Shown here piece by piece: positions 1-13,209 of a stretch of 64,000 nt of DNA. How positions within the stretch are numbered: the stretch's first letter is position 1; each line of letters begins with the position of its first letter. This DNA comes from Pseudorasbora parva (Eukaryota > Chordata > Actinopteri > Cypriniformes > Gobionidae), in assembly GCF_024679245.1 (NCBI RefSeq), contig NC_090183.1, positions 20,937,207 to 21,001,206 of the forward strand, given 5' to 3'. The notes under the pieces were generated by a model. The model was not told the origin of the DNA. It made no database searches and was given only the letters and a program-made list of their open reading frames with translations. The translations under genes and the position numbers were made by a program.

Positions 1-3000
1 TGCTTTTTTTCAACAGAATATTTTGGACCAAAAATGAACAAATTGAGACCAAAAAAAACTAACATCTTCAAACTCCAACATTTCACAAGCTCCAAAATAT
101 TTTTTAAACGAGAACATTGCATAAAAACATGGAAAATAGTCTCAGATTCACCACAAAAAGGGCAGCCCTCCCCTATCAAAGGATCCAGCCATGCTATGTG
201 TCTGTTTGTAGCTAATATCCCATGTACAATCCGCCACTGAAGGCCTCCTACTCGTTTTTCAATGGGTCTTTTGTACAGGGACCGCCAGCTTCCTTTCGGG
301 GAAGAGCCTGACTCCAACACCAAAGTCCATTTACTTTCTTTCAAGTCTTTTAAACTTTTATAGTTACAACTTTTCACACATATCCTGTACATGGTCTTTC
401 TTGGTATAGTTCTGAAAAAATCCACTTCTGGAATTCTTAATGACAATATATTTCCAGGAACTTCCTCCCAATCGTCTTTAAATCAATTTTGAAATCAGGG
501 AAAACATATGGCTCTTTACATGTCTTGACGGTGGTAACATTTATAAAGTCTCTTACTGATCTTGGGAGTACCGATTCTAGTTCATCAATCACTCGTTGAG
601 TGGTACGTACAGATCTGAACCCCACTTTGTCAGCCAGTTCTCTTGCCTCTATCCATCCACATCCTCTTCTGAGATCACTTAACTTAGATATTCCAGCCGA
701 AGTCAGTGCAACTCTGATAGAATCAGATAACAAAAGACCAGTAGATAGAAGATCATTAAAAAACAAAGGTTCTTCAAAAATCCATACATCAGGACTCTTC
801 CATTCCCTAGAGAGAGTAAAAGTCCGCCATAATTCTAAAACACCAATATAAAAAGGTGTAAGTCCTCCAAGCAAAGTTCCTTTTAATTCCATTGTGAATA
901 ATTGTTTATCCAGTCCCATTCTTCCAGCTTTACGTAAAAGGGCACATGCAACATCCATCCAAACATGAGGCTGATGATAAAGAAGGCGTTGAACAGCCAT
1001 TAACCGAAAAGTTGCCAATCTGGACTTTATATCAATAAGTCCCTGTCCACCTTCATGCACTGGCAAAAAAAGGATAGCAGGCTTTAGCCAATGCTGTCCT
1101 GACCACAAAAAAAAATCCACCAGCATTTTCTGTATTTCTCTGATCAGATTGAAAGGTGGATCAAGAACCATAAACTTATGCCAGAGTGTTGAGGCGATTA
1201 AATTGTTGGAAATCAGTACTCTTCCCCTATACGACAACTGGGGTAGCAACCATTTCAATTTAGACAACTTAGCACGGACTTTTTCCACTAACCCTTCCCA
1301 ATTTTTCTTTTCAAAATCATCACTGCCCATATATACCCCTAAATATTTAAAGCCTGTTTTATTCCATTGAACATTTTTTGGGAGTTTAGGCAAAGAAATG
1401 TTTTTGTTAGATCCAAACCATAAGGCTTCTGTTTTCCCCCAGTTAAGTTTGGCTGAAGAAAGTTTTCCATACACTTCCAAACTTTCTTCTAAATATTTGA
1501 CATCTTCTGTATTTTGGATTATCACAGAAATATCATCTGCATATGCAGAGAGTATAATAGATTCTTTCCTTAAAGCTCCTGTTATAACTATACCCTTTTT
1601 TCCGCATCAAACACAGTAATGGTTCGATTGCCAAACTATAAAGTTGTCCAGACATTGGGCATCCTTGTCTAATGCCTTTTTCCATTTTTACTGGAACACT
1701 CAAACCACCTCCGACTTTTATCAAACATGTAGCATCATAATACAACACTTTTACCCAAGACAAAAAATGTTCTCCAAAACCATAACACTTAAGAACATGG
1801 TACAAGTATTGATGATCTACACGATCAAAAGCCTTCTCTTGATCTAGGGAAACAATACCAAAATCAACATTATACACCTTAGCATATTTTAAAATATCTC
1901 TCTTTAAAAACAAATTGTCATAAATAGATCTCTTAGGTATACAATAGGATTGATCCTCAAATATTAATTTCTCCAACACATTTTTAAGTCTATTGACAAT
2001 ACACTTAGAGAATATCTTATAATCAGTGGTAAGAACAGACACAGGCCTCCAATTTTTTAGCATACCCAGATCTCCTTTTTTTGGAATTAGAGAGAGAACA
2101 GCCCGCTGACAACTTTTAGGGAGTCTCTTCAAATTATAACTTTCCTTTAACACACTAAAAAAATCTTGACCAATTTCTTTCCAAAAAAATAAATAAAACT
2201 CTGCCGGTAGTCCATCAATACCTGGTGCTTTTCCTGTACCAAGTTTATTAACTGGTTCAGTCACTTCTCCGAAGGAAAAATCACATTCTAAAATTTGTGC
2301 ATCTTGTTTATCCAAAACTGGCAGATCCGAAAAAAGTTCGCTTGAAGGGCAAATAACAGTCTCTTCTTTTGCATATAAATTTGTATAAAAGTCCACTGCA
2401 AGTCTTCTCATCTCTTGAGGATCTGAAGTAATTGTCCCATTTGGTTTAACAAGACCATGCATAAAGTTCGGATGAATATGTTTTTTCTCCAAATTAAAGA
2501 AAAAGGTTGTTGGAGCATCCATATCTTGCACTGATACAAAACGTGATCTAACTAAGGCTGCTTTTACTCTCTCTTGTAACATTTCCCTTAATTCTTGTTT
2601 TTTAACATTTAATCTTTCTTGCAAAGCAGAAACATTTTTTATTTTTATTTATCATACTATTTTGAATTTCCCAAATTTCTTGTTCCAAAAAAGCCAATCC
2701 ATGTTTGAATTGTGTTTGCAACAAAAAATTCTGACATAAAAGTTTGATCTGAACTTTTCCCACTTCCCACCACTGAAGCAGATTTTCAAAATCACTTTTC
2801 TGAGTAACCCAAATATTCCAATTATTTTTTAAATGTTCACAAAAATCATGATCTAACAGGAGTTTGGTGTTAAATCTCCAATAATAAAACTGAGGAGTTG
2901 TTTTTGACAATGATATATGTAAAGTAACAAGATGATGATCCGAAATAACATTTGGAATTATTTGTGTGTTCACAACTCTATTACACATCTCTTTCTTCAC

Positions 3001-3622
3001 GTAAAATCTGTCTAAACACGCAGCACTAATCTTATTCTCTGTAACTCTAACCCAAGTATACTGCTTCGTTTTTCTCTCTCCAAATATCAACAAGTTCCGA
3101 TTGCATCATAACATTTTTTAAAGAAAAGGCAGATAAAGGGTGAGGCTCTTCTCCATTCATGTCACTAATAAAATCTATAGTGCAGTTCCAATCTCCTCCC
3201 ACAATTAAAACATCATCCTGATCACAATCACAAATAACATTCTTAAGTTTCTGAAATAAATTAATTCTATTACTTCCTACTGTAGAAGCATAAATATTAA
3301 TAAAAACAAAAACTGTACTTTTTATCTCTACTTTTAGAACAAGGAGACGTCCTTTTTCTATTTCATGTTTAGATAAAATATTGATCTTTAACTTTGATGA
3401 AAAAAGTATTGCCACCCCTGCACTTACATTAGTGCCATGACTTAAAATACATTCTCCATCCCACCACAAACCCCAGTCAGTTTCATTTCTTTCGTCACTA
3501 TGTGTTTCTTGTAAAAACATAACATTAATTTCTTTAGGTTCAATATGTTCCTTCAACAAAGCTATCTTATTTCCATCCCTAGCCCCATTCACATTCAAAG
3601 ACCCTACTCTTAGGATATCCAT
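1..3622 (-). pseudogene. Tx1-like LINE ORF2 (endonuclease + reverse transcriptase), frameshifted
   Basis: Starts at 3622 with an apurinic-type endonuclease: an LNVNG motif near residue 10, a LQETH motif near 40 and a GGDWN motif near 142. After a frameshift near 3050-3090 the endonuclease ends with the ISDHH motif. Another shift near 2605-2620 leads to the reverse transcriptase, with the GIDGLPAEF fingers motif, LDQEKAFDR palm motif and GIRQGCPMSG. A third shift near 1530 falls at the YADD region, followed by the thumb and C-terminal domain to 437. A further frame change below 437 leads to a Cys/His-rich zinc-knuckle-like tail that runs past base 1. In life such a protein nicks the target DNA and primes reverse transcription there. 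No intact product is possible. Confidence 0.85.
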
Positions 3623-3700
3623 AAGAAGAAACCAGGGTAAAAAAATTAAACAAAACCAGAGATGAAAAAAAAGTCAAGGATACAGACACCCATGTGGCTC

Positions 3701-4895
3701 CTATTCTAATTTACCTCTCTTATTCCGACCTCTAGTCCGAACATTCCTTGAGTTTTTCCTTATTGCTGTTAAATATTTCTTTAACCTAAATCTCTTCTGT
3801 TGTGATAATACTTCAATACTACACTCTCTACGCATTTGTTTCACTGATTCTACAAACTTATTCGGATCAGGAAAAAACTCAGCAAGTTCAACACTTTTTC
3901 CTTTTGTTTCATCTAAGAAAACATTAATCTGTTCAACAGTATATAAGTCTCCTTCATAGTCCTTATCCATATCACCATCAATGCACGATTCATCATCTCT
4001 AAAGCTACCCTCGGTGACTTCAGACATTCCATCTATTTCATCATCGCTACTCGCAACATTCCTTTTATTCAAAATCATTCCACAAACCGGACTATCGCTA
4101 TTCTGTTTAGCACTTCCAGCACTTATACCACTGCCACTTGGCTTTTCATCGTCATTTACAACATGAACCGCTTGTCTTACCTCAGTGTTGATCTCTTTCT
4201 GAATGTTCACCACCTCAGATTCCACATTGACCACATCTGCCAGCAAAACGTTCTCCGTCGCCACATTATTTTCCACAACTCTCTGAAGGCCTTGATCTTC
4301 GTCAACGCATTGTTTATGCGGACAGTTAAACCGCTTGTGTCCCATGTCTCCACATTCAAAGCAACGTAAATTATCCGTGCTTGCATACACCATGTAAGAA
4401 CTCTCTCCATGAGACACGCGACATGATACATCAAGCGTTTTGTCAGGAGATGTTAAAAACATATAAACTTGCCTTCTAAAGGACAGTACATGTTTTAACG
4501 CTGTGTTCTTACATCCGAGCGGAATTGTTTTCAATTTTTCCAAACCTAGATATCTCTTTTACGATTACATCGTTGCAGATAAACGGCGGTACATTTGAGA
4601 TAGTAACTTTCGTAGCCGGGGCAGACAATGGTGTTACAGGCATGTAAGTTTCGTTACCCCAAATTCCGTTTTCAATCATCGTCTTTACTAAATTTTCATT
4701 TTTTAAGAATACAACAATCGCTTTATTCATCCTCGAGGCAGAGTTTATATTTTCGTGGCCAATTATTTCAGCAACTGCTAGTAACACATCTTCGATTGTT
4801 GAGCCTAATTCTGGCACATACCTGAATCCATTCCAGAGAGAGAGAGGCGAGGCTCCCCTCTCCGGGGTAGACGTCATTGTAACCTCAAACTTCAA
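3701..4895 (-). pseudogene. Tx1-like LINE ORF1 (nucleic-acid binding protein), frameshifted
   Basis: Two overlapping frames, 4895-4509 and 4543-3701, together give one ORF1 protein; the break is a frameshift near 4510-4540. The N-terminal part resembles the same region of the intact ORF1 at 13210-14499 (shared SASRMNKAIV stretch and a SNVPPF stretch typical of an RRM-like fold). A CCHC zinc knuckle (CFECGDMGHKRFNC) follows, then a long acidic low-complexity region and a basic C-terminus. ORF1 proteins of this kind bind element RNA and form the RNP. ORF2 starts about 80 bases downstream. The start could be the Met at 4895 or one a few codons in. Confidence 0.8.
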
Positions 4896-5015
4896 AGAGA
4901 CCTAACAATTTCTTTTCTTTTTTAGTGCCCAGAAAAAAAAGAGAAATAGAAAAAAACAGGGAGGGGGAAACGGTTAAACCAGAAAAAAATCTGAGGCCGT
5001 GCGTTGCCAGCATGC

Positions 5016-5018
<3 letters not shown>

Positions 5019-5090
<72 letters not shown>
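5019..5090. repeat. (GA)n microsatellite between two head-to-tail LINEs
   Basis: About 36 GA units, nearly perfect, ending with an irregular AGAGAAAGAG. The 5' end of LINE copy 1 abuts its left side and the 3' end of LINE copy 2 abuts its right side. The last 12 bases (5079-5090) recur at 14652-14663 beyond the far end of copy 2, as a target-site duplication would. Confidence 0.95.
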
Positions 5091-5091
<1 letters not shown>

Positions 5092-8012
5092 CTTTTTTTG
5101 ACTTTTACAACTCTTTATTTAACATTTACTAAACCACTAAAATTTTATATATTCTATTCCTTCAAACACAATGCTACAGTATGCATATGCAAAAAAAAAA
5201 AAAAACAAACAAAAAAAAATCTCAAAATCAAACAAAATAAATAAATAAATAATAAAATAAACATAAATAATATTTAAAATTGCCCATCGAACATCACCAG
5301 TTAAACACAATAGTCTCACCTTCACATATTGACAATAAAGCATCATTCACACACCATTTAGATTCAAATTCAAGTAAATTCTTTGTCATTTGATAAAACT
5401 TGTTTTCTACTCTGATTCTCGATTCAACCAAAGCAGTAAAAATTTGCAGTACACTCCTGGTTTTCCCATCAACAGCCATTCTACAGGTCTTCCAAACAGC
5501 TAATTTAGCTTGGCCAATTATAAAATTTGCCAGAGTACACTGTTGTTTGTGTGTCTTCAAGTACCTGCATCCATAAACAAAAAGCGTCTTGTCGAAACAA
5601 AACCCTAAATTTCCAAGTATTCTTTCCAATACAGTAAACAGTGGTACCAACCTGGAACATTCTGCAAAAACATGAAACACAGTCTCTGGTTTGGTACAAA
5701 AATTACAAGATGGTAAAACAGTGGTATTGAACTTCGAAACAAACTTATTTGTAGGCAATGCACAATGCAATATTCTCCACTGCAAATCCCCCGAACGTTT
5801 TGGGAGGGGGCCTTTGTACATGAGCCTCCAAGAAGGAGCAAGATCATCAGAAACCATAAGATACTCTTTCCATTTTGTATCACACCTGTGATTAATTTCA
5901 TCAAAATAATCAGTCTTAACACATATCTGATAAAACTCTCTTTTTCCAACCGCTTGAAAATCCAGCTCTTGTAGTCCCTTAAATTTCAACAACTTCCCTT
6001 CTTGGTCATCTTCTGTACAGACCCTTGGAGACCCAATTAACTTAGGAAAAGAACATTGCGTCGAGTCACCAGTCAGGAAACAATTTACAAAATGTAGGAA
6101 ATGAGAAGGAAAAGAAACTTGCAGGTGGTTTACAAAATGTTCCACCATTCTCACCGATCTAATTCCCACTTGTTCACAAATTTCAACAGCTGGTCTCCAT
6201 TTTCTGGAAACATGATCAACCAAATGTGCAACTTTGGTCAAACCCCTCTCTATAAATGTTTTCAAAACAGAATGAGATGTACACACATTGCCCCCAAGAA
6301 AGGGATTATAAAACAGTGGTTCATTCAGGCCAAAATGGTCATTTTCCAGTCTAAATTCCTTAAAAACAGCCCAGGAATTTAAAACTGAAACATAGAACTT
6401 TACATCAGATATAAAATTTCCATTAAACAATGACATCAATAACAATTGCTTGTCAAGGGAAAAACCACCAAAAGTTCTAAGCAAAGCCAGGCCAAAAGAC
6501 ACCCATGGTGTAGTATGCTCCTTAACATATAGTAAGGTCTGAGCAACTTTTAGCCTCATAGCTTTAACTTTGGCTGCCAAATCAATTAACCCTTGACCTC
6601 CTTCATTAACTGGCAAGTAAAGAATAGCAGGGGGAAGCCAGTGATGACCATCCCAAAAAAAATCTACAAAAAGTTTCTGTAGCCGTTGTAAAACAATCTT
6701 TGGTGGATTAAGTACATTTAACCGATGCCATAGCATAGATGCAGCCAAGTTATTTATAATAAGCACTCTACCCCTATATGACAATTGGGGGAGAATCCAC
6801 CTCCACTTCTGTAGACGGCCAGACACTTTATCAAAAAGACCTTCCCAATTCTTTTCCATATATTGATCTTCCCCCAAAAAAACTCCAAGCACTTTAAATC
6901 CTTCCAAACTCCAAGAGCAATGCTGAGGGAGTACTGGAGGACCTCCGTTCTCCCATTTGCCCAATGAAAAGGATACGCTCTTTTGCCAATTTATTCTTGA
7001 GGAAGAAGCTCTCTGATAGACATCAAGAGAAGCTACCATTTTCTTAACATCTTCATCTGACCTTATTACCACAGTAACATCATCAGCGTTTGCGCTTAGT
7101 TTAACTGTTACCAAATCTGTACTATAAGAACACACTGTCGAGATCCCACTTAACCGACGTCTCAGATCTGTCAAAAGTGGTTCAATAGCAATACCATATA
7201 AAATACCCGAGAGACCGCACCCTTGTCGTATACCTCTGCCAACTAAAAAGGGTCTCAAAAGGGTACCATTTATTTTTAATAAACTGTATACATCGGTGTA
7301 CAACAGCTTTTTTTTTTTTTTTTTTTTTTTTTATTGACATACAGACATACAAACCACAATAGTGCAGTAATTGACAATCGAGTAATTACATAATTCTAGA
7401 AGTGAAATACAAGTGTGTTAATGTATAAGGTGTGTGTGGGTGAGTGTAGGTGTGGGTGTGTATTCAAAAGCAAAATTACACATTTATTATTTATTATATT
7501 ATCACTACCACCTATCATCATCATACCATCATCATCATCATTGTAATAATCAGTGTCCCTTTTTTTTTTTTTTTTCCTATGTAATATTTATCATTGTCAC
7601 CACTTTCAATGGGTCAATAAGTTTCACATAGTATAATAATAATATAAGATAATCCTCCCCCCACATCTTTTCAGTCCCTATACTTTTTATTTTATTTTTT
7701 ATTTTATTTTTATGTTGTGTGTAGTGTCTAAGGTGCATTAAAAGAAGGGGGACATTGTGCGAGTGTCTCAACTTAGGACAGAGATGCTGTCCTAGAGAAA
7801 CCATTTCTCGCCTGTCCTACCTGCCATAGTGTTTATGAGGTTTTCCAATTTAAATATACATACATACACACATTTCTCTTCTACATTGTGGTGCATTAAA
7901 AACACATGAAAAGATTAGGGGGAAAATTAGAAATAATCAATCGATTTTACTATAGTAGTAGTGGTGACAATGAAAACCAGGTTTGAAATTCCAAATCAAC
8001 AATAATAATAGT

Positions 8013-8069
<57 letters not shown>
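8013..8069. repeat. (GAT)n trinucleotide microsatellite
   Basis: About 19 GAT units in the 3' UTR of the L1 insertion, flanked by AAC/AAT-rich low-complexity sequence to about 8165. The simple repeat lies inside the mobile element and is probably part of, or grown from, its 3' UTR. Confidence 0.95.
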
Positions 8070-8261
8070 CGACAATGATGAAAGCAAAGACAACAATGGA
8101 AACAACAACAATAATAAAAATAATAATAATAAATAATAGCAATCATAACAATAACAATAATGAAACAATGAAACAATATTGACAATAATTGGAGTTATGC
8201 AGTAATGCCTGTGGATTGATTAAGAGATCGGAGGAGACGGAGTTACGGAGAGAGAGAGGAT

Positions 8262-11200
8262 TCAGAGTTGTAAGAGGTCAGAAAGTGTTGGATGGCAGAG
8301 GTCGCTTTCAGATGAGGGATTATAGGGGAGAGATGTGTATTCCATTGTAATAAAGTCGGTGAGAAGATTCTTCCAGTGGTTAATGTGTATTTTGTTACGA
8401 GTTTTCCAGTTCATGAGGATAGTTTTCTTGGCAATGGTTAGGGCTATGAGGAGAGTTTTAAAGTTTATAGTTTTATCTGTAATTATTGTGAGGTCCCCAA
8501 GCAAGCAAAGAGAGGGCGATAGTGGGATGTGGCAGCCCACTATAGTGGATAGTGACTGTGTGACCTCTTCCCAGAAGTGTTTGATTGGAGTGCAGTGCCA
8601 GGTTGCATGGATGTATGTATCTGTAGATTTCTGACTGCAATGTGTGCAAATTTCTGATGTGAAACCCATTTTAGCTAATCTATTGGCCGTGTAGTGTGTT
8701 CTGTGAAGTGTTTTGTATTGTATCAATTGAAGATTAGCATTTTTGGACATGAAATAGATGTTTTTACAGATTTGGGTCCAGAAGTTGGCATCAGGAACTA
8801 TTGAGAGATCGTTTTCCCATTTTATTGTTGGTAAGTATATGGTCTGAAATTGATTTGAAATGATTTTGTATATTTTGGAGAGAAGTTTCTTTGGAGATGA
8901 AATGTTAACCAAGTCTGATATTGCTGGTGGAAGTTCTAAATTTGTGGCTCGGATGTTTATTTTTGCCAGAACAGAAGATTTGAGTTGCAGGTATTTTAAA
9001 AATTCATTGCTCCTGATGCCAAACTCCTGGGCCAAATGCGGAAATGTTGTTAATGTGTTGGATTTGAAAATATGGTTAATATGAGTGATACCCTTTTCAG
9101 CCCATGTGCGAAAGTTCAGTATTTTTTTATTGCTAATGAAGTCACGGTTGTTCCACAATGGGGTGCGGATAGATGGAGCTAGTACAGAATTTGTGATTTG
9201 GTGAAATTTCCACCAGGCTGTCAGAGTGGAAGCTATAGTTACAGCCTTAAAACATGTGTGTTGTTTGATTGTTTTTGTGAGGAATGGTATGTCAGCTATA
9301 TTTAATTCTTTGCAGAGTGATTGTTCTATATCTAGCCATATAATATCGGATTGGGTGGGGTGGGTCCATTTGTATATGTATTGCAGTTGGTTAGCTATCG
9401 AGTAATAATAAAAATTTGGTGCTTCTAGTCCTCCTTGAGCCTTGTTTTTTTGTAGTGTGGTGAGTTTTATCCTTGGCGTTTTATTTTTCCAGTAAAAGCG
9501 AGTGATAATGGAGTCTAATGATTTAAACCAGGTGAGTGTGGGGTGGCTTGGAATCATTGAGAATAGATAGTTGATTTTTGGTAAAATTGTCATCTTAATT
9601 GCTGCTATTCTGCCAATTATGGAGATTGGAAGGTTGAGCCATCGAAGCAAGTCATCTTCTATTTTTTTTAGTAGTGGTGTGAAGTTAAGTGTTACCAACT
9701 CTGACAGTCTGGAGGAAATCTTGATGCCTAAGTAAGTGATGTGATCATGACATATAGGTATGGGTGATTGGTGGGGTGCCACGTCCCATTTGGTTTTATG
9801 TAAAGGGAGGATGGATGATTTGTTCCAATTTATTGCGTAATCTGAGATTTTTGAAAAAGACTGGATTGTTTTAATTATTTCTTGTGAAGACACTAGAGGT
9901 TCTTGTATAAATAGTAGAATATCATCTGCATAAAGTGAGATTTTATGTGTTTGTTGTGGTGTTTCAATGCCTTTGATTGATGGGTTTTGGCGGATGGCTG
10001 CTGCTAGAGGTTCAATAAAAATGGTAGAGTGAGGTCAATAGAGATGGAGAGAGTGGACATCCTTGCCTCGTCCCCCTGTGCAGTGCAAAGCTTTGTGATG
10101 TTAGTCCATTGGTTGTGACTGTGGCAGACGGTGATGTGTATAAAATCTTGATCCAGTTAATAAATGACTCTCCAAAGCCAATTTTTTGTAGTGTGGTGAA
10201 TAAAAATTTCCAGTTGACCCTATCAAAAGCTTTTTCTGCATCTAAGGTGGCAATGAGAGTATCTTTCTGTTGTACTGATGAGTAATGCATTAAATTGTAT
10301 AATCTGCGAGTATTGTTGGATGCGTGTCTACCCTTTATAAAGCCGGTCTGATCAGGATGGATGATATGTGGTATTATTTTTTCAATTCTGTAGGATAATG
10401 CTTTGCTGATAATTTTTATGTCAACATTTATAAGTGATACAGGACGGTAGTTAGATGTGAGGGTGTGGTCTTTGTTAGGTTTAGGGATGAGTGATATAAG
10501 CCCTGTGTTCATGTGGGATGGGAATTTAGCATTTTGTTTTATTTCTGTTATTGTTCTACTGAATAGTGGGAATAAGGTTGACCAAAAATGAATGTAGAAC
10601 TCAGCAGGGAAGCCATCCGGTCCTGGTGCTTTATTATTTTGCATGTGATTGAGCGCAGAGTGGAGTTCTTTTTCAGTGATTGGTAATTCTAGAGAGTTCA
10701 TTTGTTCCGGGTTGAGTTTTGGTAGAAGGGTGTTATCAAGGAATTGGTTTATGTCTTCTTGGTTTGGGTCCAGATCCGATGAGTATAATTGTGTGTAGTA
10801 TTCTTCAAATATTTTGTTTATCTCAACTGGTGAGTTGGTTAGCTTCCCTGCTGAGTTTCTAATAGAGGTTATAGCTGTTTTTTCTTTATTTCTTTTGATT
10901 TGACTGGCTAGATATTTACCGGATTTGTTGCCATGGTGAAAAGTCTCATGACGAAGTCTGTGAATAAGAAACTGGTTTCTTTTGTTTATTATTTCATTAA
11001 GCAAATATTTATTTTCTCTTAATTCTTTATGGATGGTTTCTGATGGGTTGTTTGCATGTAAAATTTCTAATTTTTTAATTTTTTCTTCTAGTTGGACTTC
11101 TTTTTCTTTTTCCTTCTTTTTTTTATGGACTGAATATGATATAATTTTCCCCCGTAATACTACTTTCCATGTTTCCCAGAGAAGTGATGCTGATGACTTT

Positions 11201-11271
11201 AGAGAGTCATTTATTTCAAGGAAGGATGTCCACTCTTTCTTGAAGTAGCTGTCAAATTTTGGATCTTTCAA
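8262..11271 (-). pseudogene. L1 ORF2 fragment: reverse transcriptase and C-terminal domain
   Basis: Reading down from 11271: a Lys/Glu-rich linker, then RT motifs NKAPGPDGFPAEF, LIPKPNKD with NYRPVSL, TLDAEKAFDRVNW and GTRQGCPLSPSL. A frameshift near 10015-10050 precedes the catalytic SLYADDIL region. The C-terminal frame, open from about 9893, carries the thumb (YLGI motif) and a Cys-rich end (CTHCSQKSTDTYIHATWHC), stopping at 8262. L1 ORF2 drives target-primed reverse transcription. The endonuclease is missing through 5' truncation, so this copy could not move by itself. Confidence 0.9.
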
Positions 11272-13209
11272 GAGTGATGTATTAAAATGCCATCGGTGTA
11301 CAACAGCTTAACATAAGAAATAAATGCTGGACCAAAACCAAAAGCATTAAGACATTTAAAAAGAAAGCCATGATCAATTCGATCGAAGGCTTTCTCCTGA
11401 TCCAATGAAACAAAACCCACGTCCAGTTTATACACCTTGGCAAAGGAGATTAAATCTCGAACCAGTAAAAGATTGTCAAAAATGGATCGGTTCGGAATAC
11501 AGTAAGATTGGTCTGCGTGAATCACTGAAGATATACAAATTTTAAGTCTATTAGTTAGAGCTTTGGAAAATATTTTGTAGTCAACTCCGAGCAATGACAC
11601 AGGGCGCCAGTTTTTGATGTCTCCCAAGTCACCCTTCTTAGGTAGTAAAGTTATCACGGCCCTCCGAAGGCTCACAGGCAATGTTCCTCTTTCTAGACAC
11701 TCCAAAAAGACAGAAAACAAGTCCATTCCAATCACCGACCAAAACTGTTTGTAGAATTCCGCATTCAGTCCATCCAATCCTGGCACTTTGCCTGAAGAGA
11801 GTTCCTGAACAGCTACAGTCAGCTCATCAAAAGTCAAAGGTTGATCAAGTCTAGATTTCTCCTCTTTCGTGAGTTGAGGTAAATCCTGAAGAAGAAAGTC
11901 AGCCATTTCATCCTCACAGGGTTCGGCCTTATAAAGATCTTCATAAAAGGATAAAGCATGGGACATTATTTCACGCTCATCAGTCACTTCTCCTCCTCCT
12001 GGAAGCTTCAAATGACATAAAATCTTCTTATTTACAGGTTTTTTTTCCAGACTAAAAAAATAAGATGTTGGAGCATCCATGTTGTTAAAGGAGGTAAACC
12101 TTGCACGGATAAGTGTCTCTTGGGCTCTTTCTTCTAGAAGATTCCGCATCAGAAGTCTATTTTGCTTAAGGGTTTCAGCAGGGTCCATTTGATCTTCAAT
12201 GTTAAGGATATCTTGCTCAAGCTGTTTCACTGTACTTTCCAAAATGCTTTTATTATAGGCAATGTAACTCTGACAAAAGAGTCTAATTTGTGTTTTGCCA
12301 ATATCCCACCATTGACTTAGGGACTTATATAGCTCTTTTCTCTCTCTCCAAGTCTCCCAAAAAAAGGTGAAAGAGTGCACAAAATTGTGATCTTGCAACA
12401 ACTTACTATTAAATTTCCAAAGTGAGGGCTTAAATGTGCTCTGTGCAATAGAAACTTCAACAAACATATAATGATGATCAGATAAAGAAGTAGGAATAAT
12501 ACAACTATTAAAAAATTTACCCCTAGCACTTTTCTGCACATAAATTCTATCGAGTCTGGCTCCAGATATCATTTTAGAGTTTACTTTTTACCAAGTATAT
12601 TGCTTAGTCTGAGGGAAAGCTTCTCTCCACACATCCACAAAACAGTGATAATTTATCAAATTTTTAAGTTCATCTGCTGACTGACTATGTGGTTCTTCAT
12701 GGTTCCTATCTAAAGTGTGGTTTATAGTACAATTAAAATCTCCAGCCAGAACAACAATTCTATCATGCAAAACATCACTTAAAGCATTCTTCAGCTTTCT
12801 AAAAAAGGGAATTCGCTCTGAACCAATATTTGGAACATACACATTAAATAGTGAGAAATGAAGTCCATTAACTGTTACATCCACATGCAACATTCGACCA
12901 GGAACCAATTCAAAAACACTAACAGGTTGCTGCTTATATTCTGACGCCAAGAGAATCGCAACCCCTGCACTAACACGTGAACCATGACTTAGTATAGCCT
13001 GCCCCTTCCATTCACTCAGCCATTGTACTTGATTATTCGAGTCTGTATGAGTTTCTTGAAGAAAAACTATACTAGCCCTCTTTATAGTAACATAATTAAA
13101 AAGACTAAACCTTTTGACAGCATCACGACACCCATTGATATTTAAAGTACCAAGTCTCAAGGATGCCATGAAAAAAGGAAAAAAATACCAAAACTGCATC
13201 CAAGCCATC

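Larger units (their letters stand above)
1..5018 (-). mobile_element. Tx1-like LINE, copy 1 (decayed, 3' end off window)
   Basis: A two-ORF non-LTR retrotransposon read on the minus strand. ORF1 has a CCHC knuckle and ORF2 has an AP endonuclease and reverse transcriptase. Its protein arrangement and sequence closely match the second element at 5091-14651, so both are one family or sister families. The 5' end lies at about 5018, where a conserved block (GTTGCATGCTGG on the minus strand) meets a (GA)n microsatellite. The same block starts the second element. The 3' end lies left of the window. At least four frameshifts make it dead. Assignment to the Tx1 group rests on ORF1/ORF2 style and on target type, not on a tree. 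Confidence 0.8.
7291..11309 (-). mobile_element. 5'-truncated L1 insertion with poly(A) and 19-bp target duplication
   Basis: The bases CATCGGTGTACAACAGCTT occur at 7291-7309 and 11291-11309, bracketing the insert. Next to the left copy is a poly(T) run (about 7308-7332), the poly(A) tail of a minus-strand L1. The insert lacks the endonuclease and starts before the reverse transcriptase, so it is truncated at the 5' end, as is usual for L1. It broke the ORF2 of Tx1-like copy 2. The 3' UTR (7333-8261) holds short CAT/ATC tracts and a long trinucleotide repeat. Confidence 0.93.
5294..13208 (-). pseudogene. Tx1-like LINE ORF2, one in-frame stop and split by an L1 insertion
   Basis: Endonuclease from about 13168 (LNINGCRD, LQETHTD, AGDFNCT; later LSDHHY). 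A single TAA at 12585-12587 interrupts it just after a QYTW motif, and the same frame continues from 12584. The reverse transcriptase follows: PGLDGLNAEF, LDQEKAFDR, then after the L1 gap GIRQGCGLSG, ANADDVTV as the catalytic block (ADD where YADD is usual) and a long thumb. The C-terminus has a Cys/His tail (CNFCTKPETVFHVFAEC). Frames on both sides of the L1 join exactly once one target copy is removed (codons for LLYTD then VYSLL). The Met at 13208 is one base past the ORF1 stop; an internal Met 13 codons later (about 13169) aligns better with copy 1. Confidence 0.88.

Noticed and set aside
34..240. Short plus-strand open frame and many similar frames opposite the LINE ORFs
   Set aside because: They lie opposite real minus-strand RT or endonuclease codons and have no domain of their own.
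4999..5244. Arg-Glu repeat protein on the plus strand
   Set aside because: It is only the (GA)n microsatellite read in frame.
7937..8185. Poly-His and poly-Ser proteins on the minus strand
   Set aside because: They are translations of the (GAT)n repeat in the L1 3' UTR.
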